Below, piece after piece: positions 23,401 through 32,544 of a stretch of DNA of 64,000 bases (the first letter of the stretch is position 1; each line of letters opens with the position of its first letter). Made by a program: the position numbers and the translations under genes. Where the stretch lies: the NCBI RefSeq assembly GCF_035994185.1, contig NZ_CP108538.1:3844001-3908000 (forward strand). Direction: 5' to 3'. The notes under the pieces were generated by a model that saw only the letters and a list, made by a program, of their open reading frames with translations, did not search any database and was not told the origin of the DNA. Origin of the DNA: Streptomyces sp. NBC_01217. GTDB taxonomy: Bacteria; Actinomycetota; Actinomycetes; Streptomycetales; Streptomycetaceae.

Positions 23401-24486
23401 CGCGTTGTGGTCCCGGTCATGCCGGGCACCACACGCGGAGCACATCCAGACACGGACGTGCAACGGCTTCGGGCCGTCGCGGTGTCCGCAGGCCGAGCAG
23501 ATCTGCGAGGACGGGAACGCCCGGTCGACCTTGGTCAGAGTGCGCCCGTACCGGGACGCCTTGTACTCCAGCATGGTCACGAACGCCGACCAGCCCGCGT
23601 CGTGCACGGACTTCGACAGCCGCGTACGAGCCAGGCCCTTCACACCCAGGCTCTCCACACTGACCGCTTGGTTCTCGCGTATCAGCTTCGTGGACAGCTT
23701 GTGGTGAAAGTCCCGGCGCGCGTCGACCACCTTGGCGTGAGCCCGCGCAACCTTGACCCGCTGCTTGTTCCGGTTCTTCGACCCCTTCTTCTTCCGCGAC
23801 AGGCTCCGCTGCTCGCGTTTGAGTTTCTTCTCCGCCCGGCGCAGAAACCGGGGCGACCGTACGCGGGAGCCGTCCGCCATGACCGCAAAGTGCGTCAGCC
23901 CCAGGTCAATGCCCTGGTCACGGTCGAGCGGGGGCAGGACCTCGTCCGCCGGGTCGGTCTCCACGACGAAGCTGGCCCAGTACCGGTCGGCAGCGTCCTT
24001 GACCACCGTCACCGTCGACGGGACCGACGGCAGGGTCCGGGACCAGCGCACCCGCACCGGGCCGATCTTCGGCAGGTTCAGCTTCCCGTCCGCCGTGATC
24101 GACCACCGGGCGTTCGCTGTGAACCGCACGGATTGGCGGCTGTCACGTTTCGACTTGAACCGCGGCTCGCCGGCCTTCGGCCCCCTTCGGGCGCCCTTGA
24201 TACTTCCGAAGAAACCCCGGTACGCCGCGTCCAGATCCCGCAACGACTGCTGCAGCACAACCGACGACACCTCCCCGAGCCACGACCGCTCAGGGGTCTT
24301 CTTCGCCTCGGTGATGTACCGCTTCGACAGCTCTGCCGACGTCGGATACGGCAGGCTCTGCTCATGGGCCTGCTTTCGGGCCCGCAGACAGTCGTTGAAC
24401 ACCACCCGCGCACAGCCGAACGCCTGGCCCAACGCCTTGCGTTGACCAGGACTCGGCTCGATTCGAAACGAATAGCGAAGCTGCAC
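23347..24486 (-). CDS. tnpB: TnpB RNA-guided nuclease (OrfB)
   Basis: From GTG 24486 the protein has 379 residues and starts QLRYSFRIEPSPGQ, the standard TnpB opening. The RuvC residues are visible as Asp in GIDLGLTHF, Glu in AVSVESLG and Asp in ARHDRDHNAGQN. The zinc finger is CSACGHRD and CSACGARH. All catalytic positions are intact, so it may be active. A basic stretch (RRAEKKLKREQR) precedes the second motif. TnpB cuts donor sites to favour retention of the element. An upstream extension to 24558 is possible but not family-like. Confidence 0.9.
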   Translation of the reverse strand: MQLRYSFRIEPSPGQRKALGQAFGCARVVFNDCLRARKQAHEQSLPYPTSAELSKRYITEAKKTPERSWLGEVSSVVLQQSLRDLDAAYRGFFGSIKGARRGPKAGEPRFKSKRDSRQSVRFTANARWSITADGKLNLPKIGPVRVRWSRTLPSVPSTVTVVKDAADRYWASFVVETDPADEVLPPLDRDQGIDLGLTHFAVMADGSRVRSPRFLRRAEKKLKREQRSLSRKKKGSKNRNKQRVKVARAHAKVVDARRDFHHKLSTKLIRENQAVSVESLGVKGLARTRLSKSVHDAGWSAFVTMLEYKASRYGRTLTKVDRAFPSSQICSACGHRDGPKPLHVRVWMCSACGARHDRDHNAGQNIRDEGRRIRAATTG

Positions 24487-24590
24487 ACGCACGACCGTAC
24501 GACTGAGACTCGACGACCCGTGCGACAAGATCGGAACTGGTCGACATCGCCGTCTCATAAATCGAGCCGCGCTTCATCGTGACCATAAAA

Positions 24591-25003
24591 CGTCACAACC
24601 TGCTCGCCTGCACACTTCCGGCATACCCCCAAGAAGGGCATGCGCGTGCTGGCGCGCCAGCGCGCTGACGAAGCGGCTCCTCCTTCTCGGCCGCACGGGA
24701 CCCGCATCCCGTGCGGTCTTTCTGCGCTCCTCGGTACTCCTGATGTTCTGCACAGCCTGACGAAGTGCCCGCCCATCGTGTGGCTGTCGTCACGTTCACG
24801 ACAACGCCCGCGTTGGTCAATAACAAGTAAAAACGTTCGACTTGCTGATCGATGTTCACATCTCTGATCGCCAAAAACCTTGACCGAAGGCCCGGACTGG
24901 CGGTTCAATCCCCGAAGTCCCCGCTCCCGCACGGGGGCACCGCTGAGCGGCCGTACTGACGAAGTGCGTACCCGTTCACAAGGCGGACCCCCGGAGGGGA
25001 CAC
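24591..25003. other. 413-bp intergenic stretch upstream of the symporter
   Basis: This contains an imperfect palindrome around 24643-24668 (GCTGGCGCGCCAGC at its core) and the terminator described at 24691-24723. After that the sequence is notably A/T-rich (24825-24880), which fits a promoter for the symporter gene. No supportable reading frame was seen. Confidence 0.4.
24691..24723. terminator. rho-independent terminator
   Basis: CCGCACGGGA pairs perfectly with TCCCGTGCGG around CCCGCA and is followed by TCTTTCT. This is one of the few classical terminators with a T-tract in the window. The gene it once served is not obvious; the plus strand upstream holds only the insertion element in reverse. 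Confidence 0.75.
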
Positions 25004-26578
25004 ATGAACAGTCTCGACTGGGTCGTGCTCATCGGCTACTTCGGCGTGATGATCGCGATCGGTATCTGGTCCCACAAGCGTGTGGACAACGTCAGCGACT
25101 TCTTCACGGCCGGCGGCAAGATGCCGTGGTGGCTGTCGGGCATCTCGCACCACATGTCCGGCTACAGCGCGGTGATGTTCACCGGTTACGCCGGTATCGC
25201 GTACCAGTACGGCGTCACGTCCTTCGTGACCTGGTCGCTGCCGATCGCCATCGGCATCGGCATCGGCTCCCAGCTCTTCGCGCCCCGGCTCAACCGGCTG
25301 CGCTCGCGGCTGCATGTCGCGTCCCCGCTCGAATATCTGAAGAACCGCTACAACATCCCGACCCAGCAGGCGCTCGCCTGGTCCGGTCTGCTGCTGAAGA
25401 TCGTGGACGTCGGCGCCAAGTGGGCGGCCATCGCCACCCTGCTCTCCGTCTTCACCGGCATCTCGATCACCCAGGGCATCTTCATCACCGGCTGCATCAC
25501 CGCCGTCTACTGCACGGTCGGCGGTCTGTGGGCCGACGCGCTCACGGAGCTGGGGCAGTTCGTCATCCAGCTCTTCGCCGGTGTCGCGATGCTCGTCACG
25601 GCGATGGCCGAGCTGGACGGCGTCAGCACCCTGTGGACGGTCTGGGACAAGCTGCCCGAGGGCCACACGGACCCGACGGCCGGTCCGTACACCGTGACCT
25701 TCCTGCTCGCGTACCTCTTCATCAAGACCTTCGAGTACAACGGCGGCATGTGGAACCAGGCCCAGCGCTACATGGCCACGGAGTCCCCCGCCGCCGCGAA
25801 GCGTTCGGCCCGGCTCTCCGCGGTGCTGTGGCTGGTCTGGCCCACCGTCCTGTTCTTCCCGATGTGGTGCGCCCCGCTGCTGGTCCAGGCGCAGAAGCCG
25901 GACGCGTCCGACAGCTACGCCCTGATGACCGAGCAGCTGCTGCCGCACGGTCTGCTGGGCCTGGTCGTCGTCGGCTTCTTCTCGCACACGATGGCCATGT
26001 GCTCCTCGGACGCCAACGCCATCGCGGCGGTCTTCACCCGGGACATCGCCCCCGTCCTCTCCAAGGCGGCACGCACCTGGGGCAGCCGGGCGGGGCTGCT
26101 GGCGGCGCGGCTGTCCACGCTCGGCTTCCTCGGTCTGTCGATGGCGCTGGCCACCCAGATCAACTCGCCGACGTTCAAGGACATCATCTCCGTCGTCATC
26201 AAGTGGGTGGCCGGTCTGATGGGTCCGATCGCGATCCCGTTCATGCTGGGCCTGCTGCGCAGGTTCCGTAAGTCGGGTCCGACGGCGGCGCTCGTCAGCT
26301 GGGCGGCGGGTCTGCTGGCGTTCTACTTCACCAACTACAACTTCGACGGTTCGGTGAAGACGGACGTCGCGCTGCAGTACCAGGTGGCGCTGCCGCTGGC
26401 GATCTCGCTGATCCTCTACATCGTGATCGGCTTCATCAAGCCGGAGGACACCCCGGAGCGCGACGCGATCATCGAGCAGATCAACACGGACGGCGACGGC
26501 GGCTCGGATGCCGGGGCGATGGTTCCGGCCCAGGCCGGTTCCGGGGATGCCGCGGTCGCGGAGGGCCTGAAGGACTGA
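25004..26578 (+). CDS. sodium:solute symporter (SSS family)
   Basis: The 524-residue protein has about 13 transmembrane helices and the SSS core: WVVLIGYFGVMIAIGIWS at the N-terminus, DFFTAGGKMPWWLSGISHHMS, and TVGGLWADALTELGQFVIQL in the middle. It would import a small organic solute with Na+. The closest visible type is the sugar (SGLT-like) branch, but the substrate cannot be read off. GGAGGGGA is placed 5 bp before the ATG. The C-terminal 50 residues are polar and Gly/Ala-rich. It converges with the ADP-ribosylglycohydrolase-like gene across a strong terminator. Confidence 0.88.
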   Translation: MNSLDWVVLIGYFGVMIAIGIWSHKRVDNVSDFFTAGGKMPWWLSGISHHMSGYSAVMFTGYAGIAYQYGVTSFVTWSLPIAIGIGIGSQLFAPRLNRLRSRLHVASPLEYLKNRYNIPTQQALAWSGLLLKIVDVGAKWAAIATLLSVFTGISITQGIFITGCITAVYCTVGGLWADALTELGQFVIQLFAGVAMLVTAMAELDGVSTLWTVWDKLPEGHTDPTAGPYTVTFLLAYLFIKTFEYNGGMWNQAQRYMATESPAAAKRSARLSAVLWLVWPTVLFFPMWCAPLLVQAQKPDASDSYALMTEQLLPHGLLGLVVVGFFSHTMAMCSSDANAIAAVFTRDIAPVLSKAARTWGSRAGLLAARLSTLGFLGLSMALATQINSPTFKDIISVVIKWVAGLMGPIAIPFMLGLLRRFRKSGPTAALVSWAAGLLAFYFTNYNFDGSVKTDVALQYQVALPLAISLILYIVIGFIKPEDTPERDAIIEQINTDGDGGSDAGAMVPAQAGSGDAAVAEGLKD

Positions 26579-26607
26579 CATCCGCGGTTGTAGAGGGTGT
26601 TTACGGC

Positions 26608-26651
26608 GAGGGGCGGGGTACGGACGCGGCGGCATCCGTACCCCGCCCCTC
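26608..26651. terminator. bidirectional terminator between convergent genes
   Basis: A perfect 17-bp stem (GAGGGGCGGGGTACGGA with its complement) and a 10-base loop lie between the symporter stop and the converging ADP-ribosylglycohydrolase-like gene. Confidence 0.85.
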
Positions 26652-26656
26652 CCTGC

Positions 26657-27778
26657 TCACTGCCCGCCGCGCGGGTAGCGGGTCAGCCAGCCCGGCGCCG
26701 CGGCCGACGGGCCGTGCAGGGCGGGGCCCTGGGTCATCTCCATCGCGAAGTCGTCGGCGAGTTCCAGGAGGGTCGCCCGGCCCTCAAGTTCGGCGAGCCA
26801 GGCCGGCGGCAGCGCGGTCTCGCCGTGCAGTGTGCCGAGCAGCGCCCCGCACAGCGCTCCGGTGGCCGCGGAGGGCCCGCCGTGGTTGACGGCCAGCCGC
26901 AGACCGTGCCGTACGTCCTCGCCGACCAGGGCGCAGTACACGGCGACGGCGAGCACCTCCTCGGCGGCGTCCGTGGCGCCCAGCGACTCGATCAGGGCCG
27001 GTCCCGGAATGCCCTGGCGTACGGTGCCGAGGGCCTGCATCAGCGCCCCGGTCACCGGTTCGTGCCCCGGGCGCTCCACGAGCAGGGCCAGGGCGTGCTG
27101 GACGGAGCCGTCCAGGGTCTCGCCGCGGGCCAGCCCGTGCACCATGACGGCGAGGGCGCCCGCGGAGAGCAGGGCGGCGGGGTGGCCGTGGGTCTGGGAG
27201 GCGCACTCGACGGCCAGTTGCAGGACGAGCTGGGGCTCCCATCCGACGAGCAGCCCGAACGGCGCGGACCGGGTGAGGGCCGACGAGTCGCGCGCGGTGG
27301 GGTTCTTGGGCTTGTCGAGGGTGCCCATCGTGGCGTCCCCGAACCCCGTCAGACACTCCCGGGTGGGGGCGCGGCGGGCGTAGAGCCACTCCTGCCGGGC
27401 GAGCCAGCCGTCATCCGTGCGGCGCTCGTCGGGCCCCCAGTCGCGCTGGGTGGCCGCCCACCGCAGATGGGCCCGGTGCACATCGGTGGGCGGGTGCCAG
27501 GCACCGGTGTCGCGGCGGACCTGGGCGCGGATCAGTCCGTCGACGGTGAACAGATTGAGCTGGGTGACGGCGGTGACGGCGCCGCGTCCGCCGTGCGCGG
27601 GCACGAAGTCGGTGACGGCGTCGGTGCCGTGGGCCGCCCGGATCTCTTCGAGCGTGAGCCCGTCGACCCCCGCCCCGAGCGCGTCACCGATGGCCCCGCC
27701 CAGCAGAGCACCACGCACCCGGCTGCGGAAGTCCTGCTGCTCGGCACGGCCCCAGACAGCTGTGGTCCCCGTACTCAC
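26657..27778 (-). CDS. ADP-ribosylglycohydrolase-family protein lacking metal-binding aspartates (likely pseudoenzyme)
   Basis: The 373-residue chain follows the DraG/ARH fold from the start: RVRGALLGGAIGDALGAGVDG at 20-40, a helix TQLNLFTVDGLIRA at 72-85, and NHGGPSAATGALCGALLG at 298-315. Active members bind two Mg2+ through TDDT in the first helix and a GGDSD/GGDTD motif in the last. Here these read TAVT (69-72) and GGPSA (300-304), so all the key acids are gone. The fold appears complete and the gene undamaged. It may bind ADP-ribosylated proteins or ADP-ribose without hydrolysis. Confidence 0.82.
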   Translation of the reverse strand: MSTGTTAVWGRAEQQDFRSRVRGALLGGAIGDALGAGVDGLTLEEIRAAHGTDAVTDFVPAHGGRGAVTAVTQLNLFTVDGLIRAQVRRDTGAWHPPTDVHRAHLRWAATQRDWGPDERRTDDGWLARQEWLYARRAPTRECLTGFGDATMGTLDKPKNPTARDSSALTRSAPFGLLVGWEPQLVLQLAVECASQTHGHPAALLSAGALAVMVHGLARGETLDGSVQHALALLVERPGHEPVTGALMQALGTVRQGIPGPALIESLGATDAAEEVLAVAVYCALVGEDVRHGLRLAVNHGGPSAATGALCGALLGTLHGETALPPAWLAELEGRATLLELADDFAMEMTQGPALHGPSAAAPGWLTRYPRGGQ

Positions 27779-27940
27779 CGCGCCCCTCCCCGTCGACCCG
27801 TCCGCCCGCCCGCCTCCGACTGCGCAGCACTGTAATCGAACGGCAACGGACGGCTGAGGGGGCGAAATCGGGTAAGCGGGGGTATGTGGACGGACGTCCC
27901 GCAGGTCGTTTTTGACCGGTCGGACCCCATGCCGGTCCGT

Positions 27941-30523
27941 TCAGCCCGGCAGCACCGGCAGCAGCTCCGGAAGGTGGCCGTCGGATGCGGCGGCCGCCGC
28001 GATCCGCTCCTCGGGGACCTCTCCGTACAGGGTCGTACGCGGCTTCGCCGGGCGGCCCGCGAGCTCGGCGATCGCGACGAGGTCCTGGACGGAGCGGTAC
28101 GAACCGTAACCGGAGCCCGCCATACGGGAGATGGTCTCCTCCATCAGCGTGCCGCCCAGGTCGTTGGCGCCCGAGCGCAGCATCTGCGCCGCGCCCTCCG
28201 TGCCGAGCTTGACCCAGCTGGTCTGGATGTTGGTGATGTGCGGGTGGAGCAGCAGCCGGGCCATGGCGGTGACGGCGCGGTTGTCGCGGTCGGTCGGGCC
28301 GGGGCGGGCGATGCCTGCCAGATAGACCGGGGCGTTGGTGTGGATGAAGGGGAGGGTGACGAACTCCGTGAAGCCGCCCGTCTCCTGCTGGAGGCCGGCC
28401 AGGGTCCTGAGGTGGCCGAGCCAGTGCCGGGGCTGGTCGACATGGCCGTACATCATCGTCGACGAGGAGCGCAGGCCCACCTCGTGGGCGGTCCTGATGA
28501 CCTCCAGCCAGGTCGCCGTGGGCAGCTTGCCCTTGGTGAGGACCCAGCGGACCTCGTCGTCCAGGATCTCGGCCGCCGTGCCGGGGATCGAGCCGAGTCC
28601 GGCCTCCTTCGCGGCGGTCAGCCAGTCGCGGATGGACATGCCGGTGCGGGTCGCGCCGTTGACGACCTCCATCGGCGAGAAGGCGTGGACGTGCATGCCG
28701 GGGACGCGTTCCTTCACCGCCCGCGCGATGTCGAAGTACGCGGTGCCGGGCAGGTCCGGGTGGATGCCGCCCTGCATGCAGACCTCGACCGCGCCGACGT
28801 CCCACGCCTGCGCGGCGCGGTCGGCGACCTGTGCCACGGACAGGGTGTACGCGTCGGCGTCGGTGCGCCGCTGGGCGAAGGCGCAGAAGCGGCAGCCGGT
28901 GTAGCAGACGTTGGTGAAGTTGATGTTCCTGGTGACGATGTAGGTGACGTCGTCACCGACCACGTCACGGCGCAGGGTGTCCGCGATCCGGCACAGTTCG
29001 TCGAGCGCGGGGCCGTCCGCGTGGAGCAGGGCGAGGGCCTGGTCGTCGGTGAGCCTCGTCGGGTCGTCGGCAGCCCGGCTCAGTGCCTGGCGCACGTCGG
29101 CGTCGATGCGGGAGGGGACCATGCCGGGGGTGGCCGCCTCGCGCAGGGCCTCCCAGTCCCCGTACACCTCGTCGAAGTCCTCGCGGCGGTCACCGGTGCG
29201 GCCCTCGGTGTCGATGGTGTGGTGCAGGTCGGTGCGGCCGGTGGCGCCGAACTCCTCGTCGGGCTCCTGCCAGGGCAGACCGGCGGGGATCGCGCCCTCC
29301 TTCGCGAGGCCCGTCTCCGGGTCGGCGAGGGCGCGGACGTGCGGGAGGAGGCGGGGGTCGAGCCAGGGCTCGCCGCGCCGGATGAACTCCGGGTAGATGG
29401 TGAGGCGTTCGCGGAGCGTGAAGCCCGACTCGGCCGTCCTTGCGGCCAGTTCGTCGATGTGGGGCCATGGGCGTTCGGGGTTCACATGGTCGGGCGTCAG
29501 CGGGGAGACGCCGCCCCAGTCGTCGATGCCCGCGCCGATGAGCAGCGCGTACTCGGCGTCGACGAGGTTCGGCGGGGCCTGGATGCGGGCGGACGGGCCG
29601 AGGATGTGCCGGGCGACGGCGATGGCCGCGGCCAGCTCCTCCAGCTCGGCGTCCGGCATGCCGCGCATCGCCGTGTCCGGCTTGGCGCGGAAGTTCTGGA
29701 CGATGACTTCCTGGATGCCGTGGTAGGCGCGGGCCGTCTTGCGCAGTTCGAAGAGGGAGTCGGCGCGCTCCTCGTACGATTCGCCGATCCCGATCAGGAT
29801 GCCGGTCGTGAACGGGACGTTGGAGCGGCCCGCGTCTTCGAGGACGCGCAGGCGTACGGCGGGTTCCTTGTCCGGGGAGCCATGGTGCGGGCCGCCCGGC
29901 TCGGACCACAGACGGGTGGCCGTCGTCTCCAGCATCATGCCCATGGACGGGGCGACGGGCTTGAGGCGCTGGAGGTCGGTCCAGGTCAGCACGCCGGGGT
30001 TGAGATGCGGAAGGAGTCCGGTCTCTTCGAGTACCCGGATCGCCATGGCGCGTACGTACGCGAGGGTGTCGTCGTACCCCTCGGCCTCCAGCCACTCCCG
30101 CGCCTCGGGCCAGCGGTCCTCGGGCCGGTCGCCGAGGGTGAACAGCGCTTCCTTGCAGCCCATGGCCGCGCCCTTGCGGGCGATGTCCAGCACCTCGTCG
30201 GGCGACAGGAACATCCCGTGGCCGGCGCGCCTGAGCTTGCCGGGGACGGTGACGAAGGTGCAGTAGTGGCACTTGTCGCGGCAGAGCCGGGTCAGCGGGA
30301 TGAAGACCTTGCGGGAGTACGTGATGACCCCCGGCCGGCCGGCGGCTTCGAGGCCGGCGTCGCGCACCCGGGCGGCCGAGGCGGCGAGATCCGTCAGGTC
30401 GTCACCTCGCGCCCGGAGCAGAACGGCGGCCTCGGTCACATCGAGAGCGACACCGTCGCGGGCCCGCTTGAGGGCGCGCCGCATGGAGTTGGTGGTCGGA
30501 CGTCCGCGCTGAGGATCGGTCAT
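27941..30523 (-). CDS. fbiC: FbiC, 7,8-didemethyl-8-hydroxy-5-deazariboflavin synthase (CofG-CofH fusion)
   Basis: The 860-residue protein carries two radical-SAM domains. The first has [10 protein letters not shown] (CofG part) and the second [14 protein letters not shown] (CofH part), each binding a 4Fe-4S cluster. Together they join tyrosine to 5-amino-6-ribitylamino-uracil to make FO, the chromophore of coenzyme F420. The fused form is the actinobacterial one. F420 is used by LLM oxidoreductases such as those at 39973 and 54672. It is transcribed alone, with 154 bp separating it from the next gene. Confidence 0.95.
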   Translation of the reverse strand: MTDPQRGRPTTNSMRRALKRARDGVALDVTEAAVLLRARGDDLTDLAASAARVRDAGLEAAGRPGVITYSRKVFIPLTRLCRDKCHYCTFVTVPGKLRRAGHGMFLSPDEVLDIARKGAAMGCKEALFTLGDRPEDRWPEAREWLEAEGYDDTLAYVRAMAIRVLEETGLLPHLNPGVLTWTDLQRLKPVAPSMGMMLETTATRLWSEPGGPHHGSPDKEPAVRLRVLEDAGRSNVPFTTGILIGIGESYEERADSLFELRKTARAYHGIQEVIVQNFRAKPDTAMRGMPDAELEELAAAIAVARHILGPSARIQAPPNLVDAEYALLIGAGIDDWGGVSPLTPDHVNPERPWPHIDELAARTAESGFTLRERLTIYPEFIRRGEPWLDPRLLPHVRALADPETGLAKEGAIPAGLPWQEPDEEFGATGRTDLHHTIDTEGRTGDRREDFDEVYGDWEALREAATPGMVPSRIDADVRQALSRAADDPTRLTDDQALALLHADGPALDELCRIADTLRRDVVGDDVTYIVTRNINFTNVCYTGCRFCAFAQRRTDADAYTLSVAQVADRAAQAWDVGAVEVCMQGGIHPDLPGTAYFDIARAVKERVPGMHVHAFSPMEVVNGATRTGMSIRDWLTAAKEAGLGSIPGTAAEILDDEVRWVLTKGKLPTATWLEVIRTAHEVGLRSSSTMMYGHVDQPRHWLGHLRTLAGLQQETGGFTEFVTLPFIHTNAPVYLAGIARPGPTDRDNRAVTAMARLLLHPHITNIQTSWVKLGTEGAAQMLRSGANDLGGTLMEETISRMAGSGYGSYRSVQDLVAIAELAGRPAKPRTTLYGEVPEERIAAAAASDGHLPELLPVLPG

Positions 30524-30625
30524 GGACCGAGCATACGAGCGGCGCGCGCGACCCGGACCGGCGACTCCGGGGCAGCGGCGGGGCGCCTGGGCCGCAGGAC
30601 CCGGCGCAGGCGACCTGCCTCATCC

Positions 30626-30646
30626 GCCCGTCCGGCGTTCGAGGAC
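30626..30646 (+). repeat. interspersed GCCCGTCCGGCG-GAGGAC repeat (copy 1)
   Basis: GCCCGTCCGGCGTTCGAGGAC belongs to a short dispersed repeat found between Streptomyces genes. Related copies are at 52527-52547, 61302-61323 and 61332-61353 in this window. Confidence 0.6.
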
Positions 30647-30678
30647 AGGACCCCGTCACCCGCGCGCCCTGCGTGACG

Positions 30679-31533
30679 TCACACGCGGGGCGTCGGCCAT
30701 TCCTGGGTGTCCGCCCAGGCCGCGTACGAAGTCCAGGGGACATCGGGGAACTGCGCGCGCAGCGCCTCCAGGTCCACCTGGTATCCCGTGCCCTCCAGGA
30801 AGTTGTACATCGCGAACATGTCGGGACTGACCGTGCGCAGATCCTCCAGCGATGTCTGCCGGAACGCCACCGTGCCGCCCGCTGCCCGTCCGATCTCCGC
30901 GGCCATCCGGACCGGTGTGGGATCGTCGCCCGCCACCTCGATCCGCTGCCCGATCCACCGGTCCGGATCGGCCACGACCGCGGCCACGACCCGGCCGAGG
31001 TCCTGCCGTGCCACCTGCTGGAGCGGGGTGTCGCCGGAGAGCGGCATGGTGAGGATGCCCGCGGCGACCTCGTCCAGCGCGCCCAGCGCGTTGTCGTAGA
31101 AGTAGCTCGGCGCCACCACCGTCGCCGGGAGTCCGGAGGCGGCGAGCAGTTCCTCGGTCCTGGCCTTGGTCTCGAAGTGCGGGATGCCGGTGCCGCGGTC
31201 CGCACTGGCGACGGAGGCCAGCACCAGATGCGGCAGGGCGGCCGCCTCGGCGGCCCGTACGATCGCCGCGCCCTGGGCGACCTCGGCGTCCAGACCGTCC
31301 TGGAACGGCGTGGTGACGGCGTACGCGGCCGTCGTGCCCCGGAACGCCTCGGCGAGCGAGTCCGCGTCGAACAGATCCCCGGGGACGACCTCCGCCCCGG
31401 CCGACACCAGCGCCCTGGCCCGCCCGCTGCCGGGATCACGCACCACGGCGCGCACGGCACGCCCCGCCTCAAGAAGGGCGGCGGCCACCGCGCCGCCCTG
31501 GCCGCCGGTCGCGCCGAGTACCGCGATGGACAT
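30679..31533 (-). CDS. NmrA-like NAD(P)-binding protein
   Basis: From ATG 31533 (GGGAGA 5 bp upstream) the 284-residue product opens with a Rossmann nucleotide site, MSIAVLGATGGQGGAVA. YFYDNAL and PLQQVARQDLGRVVA are typical of NmrA/HSCARG atypical SDRs. The catalytic Tyr-Lys pair of classical SDRs is not evident, so it may sense NADP(H) or act as a quinone or NADPH reductase. It is divergent from the phosphotransferase gene at 31739. Confidence 0.82.
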   Translation of the reverse strand: MSIAVLGATGGQGGAVAAALLEAGRAVRAVVRDPGSGRARALVSAGAEVVPGDLFDADSLAEAFRGTTAAYAVTTPFQDGLDAEVAQGAAIVRAAEAAALPHLVLASVASADRGTGIPHFETKARTEELLAASGLPATVVAPSYFYDNALGALDEVAAGILTMPLSGDTPLQQVARQDLGRVVAAVVADPDRWIGQRIEVAGDDPTPVRMAAEIGRAAGGTVAFRQTSLEDLRTVSPDMFAMYNFLEGTGYQVDLEALRAQFPDVPWTSYAAWADTQEWPTPRV

Positions 31534-31738
31534 GGGTTCTCCCTGGTCGGGGGGCAATGGGTCCATCCTGCCCCAGCGGCGGCCCGACCTGCCACCGCGA
31601 GTACACGGGGAGCCCCCGGGAAGCCCCCGAAGGCCGCGCGGGCCGATGGATCGCACCTCCTGTCGGTCCGCCCGAGCGGGGTCTCTACCCTGTGGTGATC
31701 ACTGCTGGGCCGATGGGACAGGTGGGTGAAGGAACGTC

Positions 31739-32506
31739 ATGACGAGTGCTCCGGCATTGGAAGAGCTGCGTGAGGTCTGCCAGCCGAACGCGAAGCTTGC
31801 GAGCCGTAACGGAGAGCACTGGGCGGGCCGCATGTACATGCGGCGGATCTCCCTGCGGACCACCCGGCAGCTCGTGCGTACCCGGGTGACGCCCGATGCC
31901 CTGACCTGGACGATGGTGGTGTGCGGCGTGGCGTCCGGCTTCGCACTCCTCATACCCGGCCTGACAGGGGCCGTGCTCGCGGCGGTGCTCTTCCAGCTGT
32001 TCCTGCTCTTCGACTGCGTGGACGGCGAAGTGGCCCGCTGGCGGGGGCAGAACAGCGCGACGGGCATCTATGTCGACCGGCTGGGCGCCTACTTGGCCGA
32101 CGCCGCGCTCATGATCGGGGCGGGGTTCCGGGCGGCGCACGGCTCCTCGGACCTCTGGGTGTCGGTGGGGCTCGCCGCGGCACTCGGAGTCGTCCTGCTG
32201 AAGGCGTCCACCGACCTCGTGGACGTCGCACGCCACCGCCGCGGTCTGCCGGTCGCCGACGACGAGGCGACCCGGCCCCGCTCGGAGGGGCTCGCCTCGG
32301 CCCGCCGTCTGGCCTCGGCCTTCAAGATCCACCGGATCACCAACGGCATCGAGGCATCCCTCGTCCTGCTGGTGGTCGCCGTGGTCGACCTGTTCGTCGG
32401 CGGCATCGGGGCGACCCAGGCGACGGTGCTGGCGATCGCGGCCATCACGTGGGTCATGGTCGTGGCGCACCTGGCCTCGATCCTGTCCTCCTCGCGCCTT
32501 CGCTGA
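31739..32506 (+). CDS. CDP-alcohol phosphotransferase family membrane protein
   Basis: The 255 residues contain the CDP-OH-P motif: Asp95-Gly96, Ala99-Arg100, Gly109 and Asp113 (FDCVDGEVARWRGQNSATG). The fourth conserved acid, four residues after Asp113, is Ala117 instead of Asp. About five or six transmembrane helices surround it. Family members join a CDP-linked lipid head group to an alcohol, making phospholipids or inositol-phosphate-type lipids. Loss of the fourth Asp, thought to act as base, points to altered or absent catalysis; some Streptomyces relatives also vary here. GAAGGA is placed before the ATG. Confidence 0.8.
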   Translation: MTSAPALEELREVCQPNAKLASRNGEHWAGRMYMRRISLRTTRQLVRTRVTPDALTWTMVVCGVASGFALLIPGLTGAVLAAVLFQLFLLFDCVDGEVARWRGQNSATGIYVDRLGAYLADAALMIGAGFRAAHGSSDLWVSVGLAAALGVVLLKASTDLVDVARHRRGLPVADDEATRPRSEGLASARRLASAFKIHRITNGIEASLVLLVVAVVDLFVGGIGATQATVLAIAAITWVMVVAHLASILSSSRLR

Positions 32507-32544
32507 CCGGCGGCCGCCCGGCGCCTTCGGCGCCTTTGCCGCGG

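Larger units (their letters stand above)
23140..24590 (-). mobile_element. TnpB-only insertion element (IS200/IS605 superfamily, IS1341-like)
   Basis: The minus-strand element carries tnpB alone. Its right end is recognisable: a hairpin CCCCC-AGACTCATG-CGGGGG followed by AGGAGGTCAA, ending at about 23140, which is the usual 3' end of these elements. The left end lies somewhere near 24575-24600 and could not be fixed by eye. No target duplication is expected in this family. No tnpA is present, so movement would need help in trans. Confidence 0.7.
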
